Shown: in pieces, positions 27,931 through 38,011 of the stretch
Layout: each line of letters begins with the position of its first letter
How positions within the stretch are numbered: the first letter of the stretch is position 1
Origin: Ancylomarina sp. 16SWW S1-10-2
GTDB lineage: Bacteria > Bacteroidota > Bacteroidia > Bacteroidales > Marinifilaceae
Reading direction: 5' to 3'
Assembly (NCBI RefSeq): GCF_009669305.1
Contig: NZ_SADB01000011.1
Coordinates: forward strand, 124,582 to 188,581
DNA: 64,000 nucleotides
Notes under the pieces: model-generated
Told to the model about the DNA's origin: nothing
The model's database searches: none
The model's input: the letters and a program-made list of their open reading frames with translations, nothing else
Position numbers and translations under genes: made by a program

Positions 27931-28716
27931 TCACAGGCTATGCAATAGGTCTGAATGAATAAACTGGTAATTCAATCTTCTTTTAAGCTTCTCATTTGTG
28001 ATGAGTTTAAAAGAAGAATTGACACCCTCCTCTTCATCGAAAATTGGACGTTCAACTCCAATCACATCGGCAGCTTTCGTATAAAACACCCTCTTTGATG
28101 GATGTGTATCAGCTGTACAATTAAAAACCTCATTCCACATATCCTGCTCAATAATTTCATTGATAATTTGTATACAATCATCACGATGAATAAGATTCAC
28201 AGGCACATCTGCATTTTTCACTTTCCTTCCAGACAAGAAATTACCTGGTTTTCTGTCTCCGCCAAACAAACCCGAAAATCTTAGAATAGTCGTTTGATAA
28301 TTCGTATTTCCCTTCATTAAGTTCTCAATAGCAACCCAGGGAGATTCACTCAATTCAGAATTTTCATCAACTGGCTTCTCAGAATTCTTATAAACACCTG
28401 TTGAACTAATCAAGATCAACTTCTTAATAGGTGATTGTTCTAATACAGGTAAGAATTGTTTGTAGAGCTCAATATCTTTTATGGTCAGGTTTAAAACTAG
28501 AATATCTGAATTAAGAAAAGCTATCATCTCATCATTCAAGTCTTCAAACCTCAACTGAAAAGCTTCGATTCCTTTTTCTGATAAGCGTTCTTTTTTAGCT
28601 AAGCTGGTAGTAGATCCTTTTACTTGAAAACCCTTTTCTAGCAGATTTACGGCTAAAGATTCCCCTAACCAACCGCATGACAAAACACTTATAAATTTCA
28701 AATTAGATTTATACAT
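27931..28716 (-). CDS. NAD(P)-dependent epimerase/SDR-like protein
   Basis: 261 aa of the extended short-chain dehydrogenase type. The Rossmann loop is degenerate (SCGWLGESLAVNLL, GxxGxxL form). LILISSTGVYKNSE carries the Ser and Tyr-x3-Lys-like region (Y at about 109, but K is displaced), followed by ILRFSGLFG. It resembles the YeeZ-type oxidoreductases of unknown substrate. The weak catalytic motif leaves enzymatic activity open. Its stop is 18 bp from the IS end. The C-terminus looks complete, so the insertion probably did not truncate it, but it may have lost its native terminator. Confidence 0.7.
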   Translation of the reverse strand: MYKSNLKFISVLSCGWLGESLAVNLLEKGFQVKGSTTSLAKKERLSEKGIEAFQLRFEDLNDEMIAFLNSDILVLNLTIKDIELYKQFLPVLEQSPIKKLILISSTGVYKNSEKPVDENSELSESPWVAIENLMKGNTNYQTTILRFSGLFGGDRKPGNFLSGRKVKNADVPVNLIHRDDCIQIINEIIEQDMWNEVFNCTADTHPSKRVFYTKAADVIGVERPIFDEEEGVNSSFKLITNEKLKRRLNYQFIHSDLLHSL

Positions 28717-28791
28717 GAATAGACTATTTTAAATATGATAGCTTTAAACAAAGATTTATAAAATTCTTGAATTCATCATCTTTATTAAAAT

Positions 28792-28820
28792 AAAAAAGCC
28801 GAAGAATAAATCTTCGGCTT
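28792..28820 (-). terminator. Terminator downstream of acnB
   Basis: Stem GCCGAAGA/TCTTCGGC with a 5-nt loop, flanked by AAA/TTT, ending in six T residues on the minus strand, about 96 bp after the acnB stop. Confidence 0.85.
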
Positions 28821-28915
28821 TGATTGGGTTCAAGTTTTGAGCTTGTCCATATCAGAACTCAATTATCAATTAGTGATTTACAATTATTAATTACAAATCA
28901 ATAATCACAAATTAC

Positions 28916-31468
28916 TTACAGATCACGACGTTGATATAGAGAATCCTCCAAATCTATTTTATCGAACTGCATATATTTATATATCTCCTCTTTGTGAGCA
29001 GCAATTTTATCATTGTAAACTTCCATATACTCAGCAGGAGTTGGTAATTTTCCTAAAACTGAAACAAGAGCACCAAGTTCTGCAGATCCCAAATAAACTT
29101 GAGCTCCAGTACCCATACGGTTATTGAAGTTACGAGTTGATGTTGAATAGACATTTGACTTATCTGGCACACGTAGTTGGTTACCCATACATAGTGAACA
29201 TCCAGGCGTCTCGATACGAACACCTAGCTGAGAAAAAGTTGAGAAAGTTGCTTCTGCTTTCAATACAGACTGATCCATACGAGTTGGAGGTGCGATATAA
29301 GTCCTTACTTTATTTGATGGCGTTAAACCACTCCAAATTTTCTCACAAGCACGAAAGTGACCAATATTTGTCATACAAGAACCAATGAATACATCCTGAA
29401 TCTCAGTATTCTGAACTTCAGAAAGAAGTTTTACATCATCAGGATCGTTAGGACAACAAAGAATAGGTTCATGAATGTCAGAAAGATCAATCTCTATCGT
29501 TGCAGCATATTCAGCATTTTCATCTCTTGAAATTAATACTGGATTAGCCAACCACTCATTACAAGCATCTATACGGTTCTGAATCGTTTGAGCATCATCA
29601 TAACCCATCTTGATCATTGATTCCATCAAGGCAACGTTAGATTTCACATACTCAACAACACGCTCTTCCGATAACTTAATACAACCAGCAGCAGCAGAAC
29701 GCTCAGCAGTTGCATCGGTTAATTCGAAAGCTTGTTCAACAGTAATATCATCAAGACCTTCCATCTCAATAATCTTTCCATTGAAAATATTGATTTTATT
29801 CTTTTTAGGAACAGTTAACTGTCCGTTTTGAATCGCAAAATAAGGAATTGAGTTGACCACATCACGCAAAGTGATACCTGGGTTAAGCTTACCTTTGAAT
29901 TTGATTAATACCGATTCTGGCATATCCAAAGGCATAAAACCTAAAGCACCAGCAAAAGCAACTAAACCAGAACCAGCAGGGAATGAAATACCCAATGGGA
30001 AACGAGTATGTGAGTCTCCACCTGTACCAACAGTATCAGGAACTAATAAACGATTCAACCAAGAGTGAATTACACCATCACCTTGCTTCAAAGGTACACC
30101 TTTACGTTCTGACACAAACTTAGGTAAGCTTTTGTGCATTGCTATATCGGTAGCTTTTGGATAAGCAGCAGTATGACAAAAAGATTGCATAAACATTGGC
30201 GCTTCGAACTTCAAACATGCCAACTCTTTAAGTTCATCACGAGTCATAGGACCTGTTGTATCCTGAGATCCAACAGTAGTCATCTTAGGAGCACATGATG
30301 TTCCTGGCAATACGCCTTCAACACCACAAGCTTTACCAATCAATTTTTGAGCCATTGAATATCCCTGATTTGCTTTAGGCTGTGGGTTATTCGCAACGGT
30401 AAAGATATTAGCAGCAGGCATTCCTAATGCGGCACGAGATTTCTCAGTTAAAGCTTTTCCAATTATCAATGGAATACGACCACCAGCTCGATACTCATCA
30501 GTTAAAGTATCTGGACTTAAAGAATAAGTACAAACCACTTCGCCATTACGCGTAATTTCACCTTTTACATTATTGATGATAATTTCATCACCCGTATTTA
30601 AAGCAGAAACATCAGTTATGATTGGTAACCCACCTGAATCTTGGGTTGTATTATAGAAAATTGGAGCAATAGCACCACCAATTACCACACCAGCAGTACG
30701 CTTGTTGGGTACACATGGAATATCCTCACCAATGTGCCATAGCAATGAGTTAGCAGCTGACTTACGAGAAGAACCAGTACCTACAACGTCACCTACGAAA
30801 GCAACTTTGTGACCTTCTTTTCTCCATCCGGCAATCGTTTCAATACCATCTTCGAAACGACCAGCCCCCATAGCTAAAGCGTGCAATGGAATATCCGGAC
30901 GGGTAAATGCCTGAGATGCAGGAGAAAAATCATCAGTATTGATTTCACCTTCTACTTTATAAACTTTAAGCTTGATTTCTTCAGGCAATTCTTCGCGAGT
31001 CGTAAACCACTCAGCGTTTGCCCACGATTCAATTACACTTTTAGCAGCAGCATTATTCTTAGCGAGTTCTACTATTTTTTCGAAAGAATCATAAACTAGG
31101 ATAATTCCTTTAAGAGCTTGTGCAGCCTCCTCAGCCAAAACTTTATCTTGTAAAGCTTCAACTAAAACGCTTACATTATATCCCCCCATCATAGTTCCTA
31201 AAACTTGAATTGCTTCAGATTTTGAGATAATTGGGGAACTCAATTCTCCTTTTAAAAGTTTTCCTAAGAATTCAGCTTTTACTTTCGTTGAATCATCAAC
31301 TCCAGGAGCGATTCTTTCTTTGAATAAATGCAATAAAAAATCCTCTGTTCCTTGAGTAGGATTTTGCAATAGTTCGCAAAGATCTGCAGTCTGTTCTGCA
31401 TTCAATGGTAAAGCCGGGATACCCTTGGTAGCACGGGCTTTTTCGTGTTTTAAGTATGCGTCAATCAT
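28916..31468 (-). CDS. acnB: Aconitate hydratase B
   Basis: A TCA-cycle isomerase of citrate and isocitrate, [4Fe-4S]. The 850 aa with the AcnB domain order: an N-terminal HEAT-like domain (1-160), the swivel domain moved forward (about 165-390, GEINTDDFSPASQAFTRPDIPLHALAMG in parts), then the catalytic core. Cluster cysteines are in IGSCMTNIGHFRACE and TPGCSLCMGNQ. This order separates AcnB from AcnA. AcnB also accepts 2-methylisocitrate in some bacteria. The ATG at 31468 is used. Single-gene unit with its own promoter box and terminator. Confidence 0.95.
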   Translation of the reverse strand: MIDAYLKHEKARATKGIPALPLNAEQTADLCELLQNPTQGTEDFLLHLFKERIAPGVDDSTKVKAEFLGKLLKGELSSPIISKSEAIQVLGTMMGGYNVSVLVEALQDKVLAEEAAQALKGIILVYDSFEKIVELAKNNAAAKSVIESWANAEWFTTREELPEEIKLKVYKVEGEINTDDFSPASQAFTRPDIPLHALAMGAGRFEDGIETIAGWRKEGHKVAFVGDVVGTGSSRKSAANSLLWHIGEDIPCVPNKRTAGVVIGGAIAPIFYNTTQDSGGLPIITDVSALNTGDEIIINNVKGEITRNGEVVCTYSLSPDTLTDEYRAGGRIPLIIGKALTEKSRAALGMPAANIFTVANNPQPKANQGYSMAQKLIGKACGVEGVLPGTSCAPKMTTVGSQDTTGPMTRDELKELACLKFEAPMFMQSFCHTAAYPKATDIAMHKSLPKFVSERKGVPLKQGDGVIHSWLNRLLVPDTVGTGGDSHTRFPLGISFPAGSGLVAFAGALGFMPLDMPESVLIKFKGKLNPGITLRDVVNSIPYFAIQNGQLTVPKKNKINIFNGKIIEMEGLDDITVEQAFELTDATAERSAAAGCIKLSEERVVEYVKSNVALMESMIKMGYDDAQTIQNRIDACNEWLANPVLISRDENAEYAATIEIDLSDIHEPILCCPNDPDDVKLLSEVQNTEIQDVFIGSCMTNIGHFRACEKIWSGLTPSNKVRTYIAPPTRMDQSVLKAEATFSTFSQLGVRIETPGCSLCMGNQLRVPDKSNVYSTSTRNFNNRMGTGAQVYLGSAELGALVSVLGKLPTPAEYMEVYNDKIAAHKEEIYKYMQFDKIDLEDSLYQRRDL

Positions 31469-31805
31469 GTGTCTGTTGATACGGTTATGTTAGTTTCGTA
31501 ACCTTCGTATTTAGAATAAAAAATTATGTCTTTATCCACAACAAACATAGAGTTTTTCCATTTACACGATTAAGAAAAAGTCGTGTTTCGTAATATGTTT
31601 AAAAACATAAAACAACCCTACAATCCCAACCGAAACTCAATAAAATGGGAAGTCGAGTCGAATCATAAGAAATAGTCAAGTCTAAAAACACAAAGTAATA
31701 TAAACACGATCAATTTTAGATTTCATGAAGATACAAACTGAACAATATATACATCAACAACAGGGAATAAAACAACAATATTATTTACAAACAAGAAGTT
31801 CGATT
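31469..31805. other. Spacer between acnB and the symporter gene
   Basis: Apart from the acnB -7 box at 31542-31549, nothing is recognised. No terminator is evident for the symporter transcript that enters from the right. Confidence 0.5.
31542..31549 (-). promoter_or_regulatory. Candidate -7 box of acnB
   Basis: TATGTTTG on the minus strand fits TAnnTTTG. It predicts a leader of about 67 nt. The -33 box is poor. Confidence 0.4.
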
Positions 31806-33167
31806 TTAAAAAAAGCCTAAACCATTTAAGAATACAATTGCAATGGCAGCTGGTGCAATAAATTTAAGAACAAAGATTAGAGTAGAAATTAATGCATGAG
31901 TAAGTTTTGCGCCTTTTGCCAACTCCTCTTCAACCTTTTTACGTCCCCAAAACCAACCAATAAATAAGGATATAAACAGACCTCCTAATGGTAATAGCAT
32001 ATTAGCTGAAATCCAATCTAAAAGATCAAACAAATTCAGACCAAATAAAGTATACTCTTTTAATAAACCCATTGAAAGGGAACAAAACACGCCAACTATT
32101 GCAATCATTACAGTTGCTAGAATGGTTGCAGGTTTACGTTTAATCTTTAACTCTTCGCCAAAATAAGCTACAACGACTTCGAGAATAGAGATTGATGATG
32201 TTAGAGCAGCAACGGTCAGTAGGATAAAAAATAGGATTGAAAAGAAAAAGCCACCCGGCATTTGTTGAAAAACATTAGGCAGGGTTATAAATACGAGTCC
32301 AGGACCACTACTAGGTTCAATGCCGAAGGCAAAAACAGCCGGAAAAATAGCAATACCAGCAAGAATCGCAATTAGCGTATCTGCTATAGTCACCTGCAAA
32401 GCCGTTTTGGCAAGATTATTATTATTCCCAATATAAGAACCATATGTAATTAGAGTTCCCATTCCCAAACTCAATGAAAAAAAAGCATGACCTAATGCGC
32501 TTAATACACCATCCGCAGTCAATTTTGAGAAATCAGGACGAAAAAGAAAATTTAAGCCTTCACTTGCTCCCTCCAAAGTAACAGATCTAATATCTAAAAC
32601 AATAATAATTAAAACCAGAATAGGCATCAATATTTTTGCATACTTCTCTATACCATCTTTTACCCCAATAATAACAATTGCCATAGTCATGACCATAAAC
32701 AAAAGTTGGTAGAAAATAGGGAGCCATGGATTTTCTATAAAGTGTGTAAACATAGAACCCAATTCATCAGGGCTCTTAGTTGCAAAACTATCAGTAACAG
32801 ATTTCACAATATAATCGATGCTCCAACCCGCTACAACCCCATAAAAGGAGAATATCATAATAGCTGCAGCAACACCTAAAATACCTACTAATCTCCAAGG
32901 TGAATTAGGAGCTAAATTCTTAAATGCGCCAAATACATTCGATCGAGATTTTCGACCAATCATAAACTCCGAAAGCATAATAGGTAATCCGATAAGTGCA
33001 ATAAAACCAAGATAAACGAAGAGAAAAGCGGCTCCACCATAAACGCCAGTTATGTATGGGAACTTCCATATATTTCCTAAACCTACAGCCGAACCTGCTG
33101 CAGCGGCAATAACGCCCATTTTACTCGAAAACACATCTCTTACTTGGGGTGATTTATCAGACTTCAT
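31806..33167 (-). CDS. Sodium-dependent neurotransmitter-symporter family transporter
   Basis: 453 aa with about 11-12 helices. Helix 1 carries the NSS signature AAAAGSAVGLGNIWKFPYITG, given here as GSAVGLGNIWKFPY (about 24-37), where sodium and substrate bind. IGLPIMLSEFMIGRKSRS is the helix 2 end. FSLSLGMGTLITYGSYIG is the helix 6 unwound region. These bacterial LeuT-fold members usually take up amino acids with Na+. The specific amino acid cannot be told. It lies 157 bp after the end of the fba region and reads the same way. Confidence 0.9.
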   Translation of the reverse strand: MKSDKSPQVRDVFSSKMGVIAAAAGSAVGLGNIWKFPYITGVYGGAAFLFVYLGFIALIGLPIMLSEFMIGRKSRSNVFGAFKNLAPNSPWRLVGILGVAAAIMIFSFYGVVAGWSIDYIVKSVTDSFATKSPDELGSMFTHFIENPWLPIFYQLLFMVMTMAIVIIGVKDGIEKYAKILMPILVLIIIVLDIRSVTLEGASEGLNFLFRPDFSKLTADGVLSALGHAFFSLSLGMGTLITYGSYIGNNNNLAKTALQVTIADTLIAILAGIAIFPAVFAFGIEPSSGPGLVFITLPNVFQQMPGGFFFSILFFILLTVAALTSSISILEVVVAYFGEELKIKRKPATILATVMIAIVGVFCSLSMGLLKEYTLFGLNLFDLLDWISANMLLPLGGLFISLFIGWFWGRKKVEEELAKGAKLTHALISTLIFVLKFIAPAAIAIVFLNGLGFF

Positions 33168-33272
33168 ATAATATTGAGGGAGTTAATTCATCTAGGTTTG
33201 ACTAATTAGCTTATAAAGGAAACAAATTCTCAAAATCTGACAAGTTATTTAATAACGAATATTTTTAGGCAC

Positions 33273-33303
33273 AAAAAAAACCCAGATAAAATCTGGGTTT
33301 TTA
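33273..33303 (-). terminator. Terminator of fbaA
   Basis: AAACCCAGAT/ATCTGGGTTT with a 3-nt loop and an eight-T tail on the minus strand, 20 bp after the stop. Confidence 0.88.
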
Positions 33304-33323
33304 AAATCTATATTTGAATCGTA

Positions 33324-34400
33324 TTAGTTACGTCCAACGGCGTTTAAGTCGTTAAAAGCAATAACCAAACGATCTTTTATTGAAACCTCTGCTTCACGTA
33401 ACCATTTACGTGGGTCATAATATTTCTTGTTAGGTTTTTCTGCACCATCCGGGTTACCAATCTGTCCTTGTAGGTAATCATGGTTTTTAGCTTCATACTT
33501 ACGTACGCCATCCCAACATGCCCACTGAGTATCAGTATCGATATTCATTTTAATAACACCGTAAGAAATAGCTTCACGAATTTCTTCTAAAGATGAACCT
33601 GATCCACCATGGAATACTAAATCAACAGTATTTTTAGCAACACCATATTTCTCAGAAATAAATGACTGAGAATTTAAAAGAATCTTAGGAGTTAAAACAA
33701 CATTACCTGGCTTGTACACACCATGTACGTTACCAAAAGAAGCTGCAATAGTAAAACGTGGAGATACTTTTAATAAAGTCTCATAAGCCAAAGCAACATC
33801 AGCAGGCTGAGTATATAATAAAGAATTATCCATGTCTGTATTATCAACACCATCTTCTTCTCCACCTGTGCAACCAAGCTCAATTTCAAGAGTCATACCA
33901 ATTTTGCTCATACGTTCTAAATATTTAGCACAAGTACTAATATTTTCTTCTAAAGTTTCTTCAGAAAGATCTAACATATGTGAGCTAAAAAGAGGTTTTC
34001 CTGTTTGTGCAAAAAATTCCTCACCCGCAGTCAAAAGACCGTCAATCCAAGGTAATAATTTTTTAGCAGCATGATCAGTATGCAAAATAACTGGAACACC
34101 ATAATGTTCAGCTACAGTATGAACATACTTAGCACCAGCAATAGCACCTATAATAGCAGGTTCTTGTCCAGTACCTGCAATTCCTTTTCCAGAAAAGAAA
34201 GAAGCTCCACCATTTGAAAACTGAATAATAATAGGAGAGTTAACTTCACGTGCAGCTTCTAATGCCGCATTAATTGAATTCGTGTTTACAACATTTACTG
34301 CTGGAAGAGCGAATCCTTCTTGTTTAGCAATTTGAAATACTTTTTGTACATCGTCACCCGTGATTACACCTGGCTTAACTACTTCTAAAACTTTTTTCAT
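33324..34400 (-). CDS. fbaA: Class II fructose-bisphosphate aldolase
   Basis: A glycolytic/gluconeogenic zinc enzyme splitting fructose 1,6-bisphosphate. 358 aa, close to the E. coli FbaA form. Zinc-site and catalytic segments are VILHTDHAAKKLLPW (D and H at about 108-111), MTLEIELGCTGGEEDGVDN, VHGVYKPGNV, and DLVFHGGSGSSLEEI with NIDTDTQW for phosphate binding. ATG at 34400. Monocistronic with its own terminator. Confidence 0.96.
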   Translation of the reverse strand: MKKVLEVVKPGVITGDDVQKVFQIAKQEGFALPAVNVVNTNSINAALEAAREVNSPIIIQFSNGGASFFSGKGIAGTGQEPAIIGAIAGAKYVHTVAEHYGVPVILHTDHAAKKLLPWIDGLLTAGEEFFAQTGKPLFSSHMLDLSEETLEENISTCAKYLERMSKIGMTLEIELGCTGGEEDGVDNTDMDNSLLYTQPADVALAYETLLKVSPRFTIAASFGNVHGVYKPGNVVLTPKILLNSQSFISEKYGVAKNTVDLVFHGGSGSSLEEIREAISYGVIKMNIDTDTQWACWDGVRKYEAKNHDYLQGQIGNPDGAEKPNKKYYDPRKWLREAEVSIKDRLVIAFNDLNAVGRN

Positions 34401-34625
34401 ATGTGATAATTTTTTATAAGATTAACCCAATAAAACTTTGAGCGGAATATTAACAATCTTAACGAATGAAAAAAACCAATAATCTATATTAATTAAATAG
34501 TTATATAAACATGAAAATCTAGTCGTAATCACTAGATAACATCCTAATTTAAGTACGAAGTTAAGAATAAATTATAAATTTAGCCTCCTTTTTTTTCATG
34601 AAGAAAATCCGCAAACGAATGCAAT

Positions 34626-37016
34626 TTAAAATGGATAACCAATACCTATATTATAAGTTAACTGAGAGAACTTAAATGCACGATTTCCTATAATCCATCT
34701 CTTGTCAGTAGCTAAAGATGGATCTCTTAATTTAAGTCCTAAATCTAATCTAAAGAGAATAAAATTAAGATCGACACGAGTACCAATTCCCGTTCCAATA
34801 GCAATCTCCTTATAAAAATCTTTCATCGTTAATTTTGCACCTACACGATTATCTTTAGGCGAAATTGCCCAAATATTACCAGCATCTAAAAACATGGCAC
34901 CTTCAAACTTCCAAATCAACTTAAACCGGTATTCTAAATTTCCTTCTAACTTAAAATCGGCAGTGTTATTAGGATATACAGCTTCATCATTTGAATAAGA
35001 ACCTGGTCCTAAAGATCGAACTTGCCAAGCTCGTATACCATTTGCTCCACCAGAAAAATAACTTTTTTCAAAGGGCAAAACCTCAAGATTATCATATGCA
35101 TATCCTAAACCCATAAAAAAACGTCCTACCAATGAATTCGCCCTATTAAAATACTTGTTGTACCGATAATCAATGTCAACTTTTAAGTACTGAGCATACC
35201 TAATTCCCAAGAGGTCATAATAAGTTCCTTCAAGCTCTCCATTGTCATCGTAGTCATAGTTCTTTTTAGAACCCAAAAGCTGATCGATAGCTTTAAGCGT
35301 ATTTCCTGCAGTCTCAAAATTGAAACGCAAATAACTATAACTACCTAATTTATTTAAATTCTGATTATTATAAACCAAGGAATAACGTGTTGTTGATATA
35401 ATATGATCGGTAAATGAATTTGCAATATACAAGTTAGTGATATCGTCGATGAAATCTTGACTCAGATTGTTTACCTCAACAAAACTCAATTCAATTAAAT
35501 TTAGTTTATGAGTAAGATATTTAGATGATTTCCAATTATAACCAAAACTCGCATCAGCCTGTGTTCTAACATAATCCGGACGCTTTTGATAGCTATATGA
35601 TAATGATAATTTTGAGGTAGGATTGTATTTTTTTCTAAACCCATTTGCATTAAAAAATGGCAATATAAACTTAGGGGTACTTAGGCTAATTTCCCCACCA
35701 TACTCTCTAGAAAAGAAGTTTTTATTATCATTCGATCTCACACTTTCAGTAGCACTTGAAAAACGAACATCAAGGACCTCAGCACCACGCAACAAATTTT
35801 TGTGCTGATAATTCAGTTTCCCAGCAAATCCTATATTGCCAGATGAATTTGTACCTTCTACCTCAATTACATATGATTGCTTTTTAAATGGTGATAACTG
35901 AACAAAGCAATTCAGATTTCCTTCTTTAGCGTTTTCAGAATCTGTATCAACTTCAAATCGAATATTAACAAACTTATACTGATTTAAGGCTTGTAACATT
36001 TTATACGAATATTCAACATCAGACAGATTATATAAACTACCAGGTTGAAAGCCCAATGAATTTATAATAACGTCAGGTTTAATATTCAATTTCTTAGTAT
36101 AGATGAATTTACAATTCTCATAGACCAATGTATCCAGTTTATTCAAATAAACTGAGTCATTCCTTAAAATAGGTTTGGGATCGTAATCCGAATTTACAAT
36201 AATACTTCTAATACGATATTTACGTTCAACACTAGAAGATTTTGGTTTTTTAATTCCTACAAAAACATCCATCTGATGGTCCTTATCTAGGCTATCCATC
36301 ATAAAATGAATATACTCCTTTGAGAAGTTGAAATAGCCCTTATTCTTCATCAAAATTGCAATACGATCTCGTTCTTTACTCAAAACATCAGCGTCAACAT
36401 TAGCACCAACTCTAATATTACTATTTACTGAATCAAGCACCAAATATTGTCTAATTAAAGAGCTATCACTAATTTCTTTATCAGATTGATAATAAGACAT
36501 AAAATTATGAGGCAAGTCAGATTTCTCATCGTAAATATTTCTATATCGATAAGGTTCACCTGCTGTAATCTTGAACTTTAATTTAGCCTTCTTTTTGCGA
36601 AAAATAACGGTATCCTCAATTATGGCATTGTAGTATCCTCTTTTTCTTAAATATATACCAAGCTGCAATTTAGATCTATTGGTTTGATAATCTTCGTAAA
36701 TAACCGGTTCTTCACCAATACGACTTAACCATTTATTAATTCCTTTATCCTTATTCTTCCCCGAAAGGTTATACAAACCCAAATGGAATTTCCAGAATCC
36801 AAGTATCTTAATATTAGGTTTTTGTTTAATATTACTACTAAGTCCACTAGAGGAAATATTCTTATTATCAATTTTAATACTTGCCTTACTTAAAAGATAT
36901 TCATTCTCTCCCACATATTTAGTAGTGGAACAAGAAACAACCCCACTAACTATAAACAGAGCTAAGACTATAGATAGAAAAAAATAACTATTTTTGTATT
37001 TATGATTAGGTTTCAA
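34626..37016 (-). CDS. tamL: TamL: BamA/TamA-family outer-membrane lipoprotein
   Basis: 796 aa, starting at a TTG because no ATG precedes the lipoprotein signal (FFLSIVLALFIVSGVVSC, Cys 29). POTRA-like repeats occupy about 40-380, followed by an Omp85 16-strand barrel to the end. The barrel contains the LRAWQ-type L6 loop motif (GGANGIRAWQVRSLGPGSY in parts: GGANGIRAWQ, RSLGPGSY). It ends in an aromatic residue (IGIGYPF), as expected for outer-membrane insertion. The combination of lipid anchor and Omp85 barrel defines TamL of Bacteroidota, the partner of TamB. No tamB gene lies next to it here. A probable promoter box lies at 37050-37057. Confidence 0.88.
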   Translation of the reverse strand: MKPNHKYKNSYFFLSIVLALFIVSGVVSCSTTKYVGENEYLLSKASIKIDNKNISSSGLSSNIKQKPNIKILGFWKFHLGLYNLSGKNKDKGINKWLSRIGEEPVIYEDYQTNRSKLQLGIYLRKRGYYNAIIEDTVIFRKKKAKLKFKITAGEPYRYRNIYDEKSDLPHNFMSYYQSDKEISDSSLIRQYLVLDSVNSNIRVGANVDADVLSKERDRIAILMKNKGYFNFSKEYIHFMMDSLDKDHQMDVFVGIKKPKSSSVERKYRIRSIIVNSDYDPKPILRNDSVYLNKLDTLVYENCKFIYTKKLNIKPDVIINSLGFQPGSLYNLSDVEYSYKMLQALNQYKFVNIRFEVDTDSENAKEGNLNCFVQLSPFKKQSYVIEVEGTNSSGNIGFAGKLNYQHKNLLRGAEVLDVRFSSATESVRSNDNKNFFSREYGGEISLSTPKFILPFFNANGFRKKYNPTSKLSLSYSYQKRPDYVRTQADASFGYNWKSSKYLTHKLNLIELSFVEVNNLSQDFIDDITNLYIANSFTDHIISTTRYSLVYNNQNLNKLGSYSYLRFNFETAGNTLKAIDQLLGSKKNYDYDDNGELEGTYYDLLGIRYAQYLKVDIDYRYNKYFNRANSLVGRFFMGLGYAYDNLEVLPFEKSYFSGGANGIRAWQVRSLGPGSYSNDEAVYPNNTADFKLEGNLEYRFKLIWKFEGAMFLDAGNIWAISPKDNRVGAKLTMKDFYKEIAIGTGIGTRVDLNFILFRLDLGLKLRDPSLATDKRWIIGNRAFKFSQLTYNIGIGYPF

Positions 37017-37049
37017 GTAGCGTATTGTATTATTTAGTTATGAATTTTA

Positions 37050-37057
37050 CAAAGGTA
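37050..37057 (-). promoter_or_regulatory. Candidate -7 box of tamL
   Basis: TACCTTTG on the minus strand matches TAnnTTTG and would give a leader of about 27 nt. The -33 element is weak. Confidence 0.4.
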
Positions 37058-37120
37058 CTTATCTTATGGAACAATTTACCTAATTAATATTCTCAAAGAT
37101 AAAAATTCAATCTAAATATT

Positions 37121-37894
37121 GTGCTTTCAAAAAATCAAATCAAACTCATTAGTAGTTTACAGAAAAAGAAATTTAGAGATCAACATCAGCTTTTTGTTGC
37201 TGAAGGTTATAAACTAGTCTCCGACTTGTTAGAATCAGAACTAGAGTCGAAATATATCATTCACACTAAACAGGCTAACACAAATCAATTACCTAAGCAC
37301 AAAACAGAATTAGAGCTAATTGAATGTGAACCTTCTGATCTTAAGAAAATCAGCAGTCTAAAAACACCCTCAGATTTAATTGGCGTATTTAAAATACCAA
37401 ACTCAAACATCAATAATACTGAAATTAGTCATTCACTTTCTATTTTACTTGATGATGTTCAAGATCCAGGTAATTTAGGAACAATTATAAGAATAGCAGA
37501 TTGGTTTGGTATCCAATATATTTTCTGTTCAAAAAACACGGTCGATTTATATAACCCCAAAGTGATTCAGGCAACCATGGGAGCTTTATCACGTGTTAAG
37601 GTTATTTATACCGATTTGCCTCAACTTATAGGAGAATTTGTTTCTAAAGATTTTCCTGTTTATGGTACTTTCCTAGAAGGTGAAACAATTTACACGAGTA
37701 CACTTAGCACTCAAGGTTTTATCATTATGGGGAATGAAGGAAAAGGTATTTCTTCAGAATTAAAACCTATGGTAAGCAAAAAGCTTTTTATTCCTAATTT
37801 TCCAAGTGATCAGGCCACTTCGGAATCTTTGAATGTTTCTGTTGCTTGTTCTATCGTTTGTTCAGAATTTCGGAGGGGGCAATTTCAAAAATAA
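37121..37894 (+). CDS. TrmH/SpoU-family RNA 2'-O-methyltransferase (RlmB-like)
   Basis: 257 aa beginning at GTG 37121, which gives the usual short L30e-like substrate-binding domain (KNQIKLISSLQKKKFRDQHQ, FVAEGYKLVSDLL). The SPOUT knot domain follows: LLDDVQDPGNLGTIIRIADWFG (parts DDVQDPGNLGTIIRIADW, motif 1), IIMGNEGKGIS (motif 2) and NVSVACSIVCSE (motif 3). These bind SAM and methylate ribose in rRNA or tRNA. Which nucleotide is modified cannot be told. Divergent from tamL. Confidence 0.9.
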   Translation: MLSKNQIKLISSLQKKKFRDQHQLFVAEGYKLVSDLLESELESKYIIHTKQANTNQLPKHKTELELIECEPSDLKKISSLKTPSDLIGVFKIPNSNINNTEISHSLSILLDDVQDPGNLGTIIRIADWFGIQYIFCSKNTVDLYNPKVIQATMGALSRVKVIYTDLPQLIGEFVSKDFPVYGTFLEGETIYTSTLSTQGFIIMGNEGKGISSELKPMVSKKLFIPNFPSDQATSESLNVSVACSIVCSEFRRGQFQK

Positions 37895-37931
37895 AAAAAA
37901 AAGGATTGAAGGCTATTAAAACCTCCAATCC
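37895..37931 (-). terminator. Terminator of the sugar transporter gene
   Basis: On the minus strand GGATTG-AGG pairs with CCT-CAATCC and leads into a T tract of about ten, in the convergent gap between the methyltransferase and transporter genes. Confidence 0.75.
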
Positions 37932-38011
37932 CTGTCCATTTTAGAGTGTGGATCTAAAATGGATTTTATTCAACTCATTAATTATCAAGTTAAATGCTTA
38001 GGATAAACTTC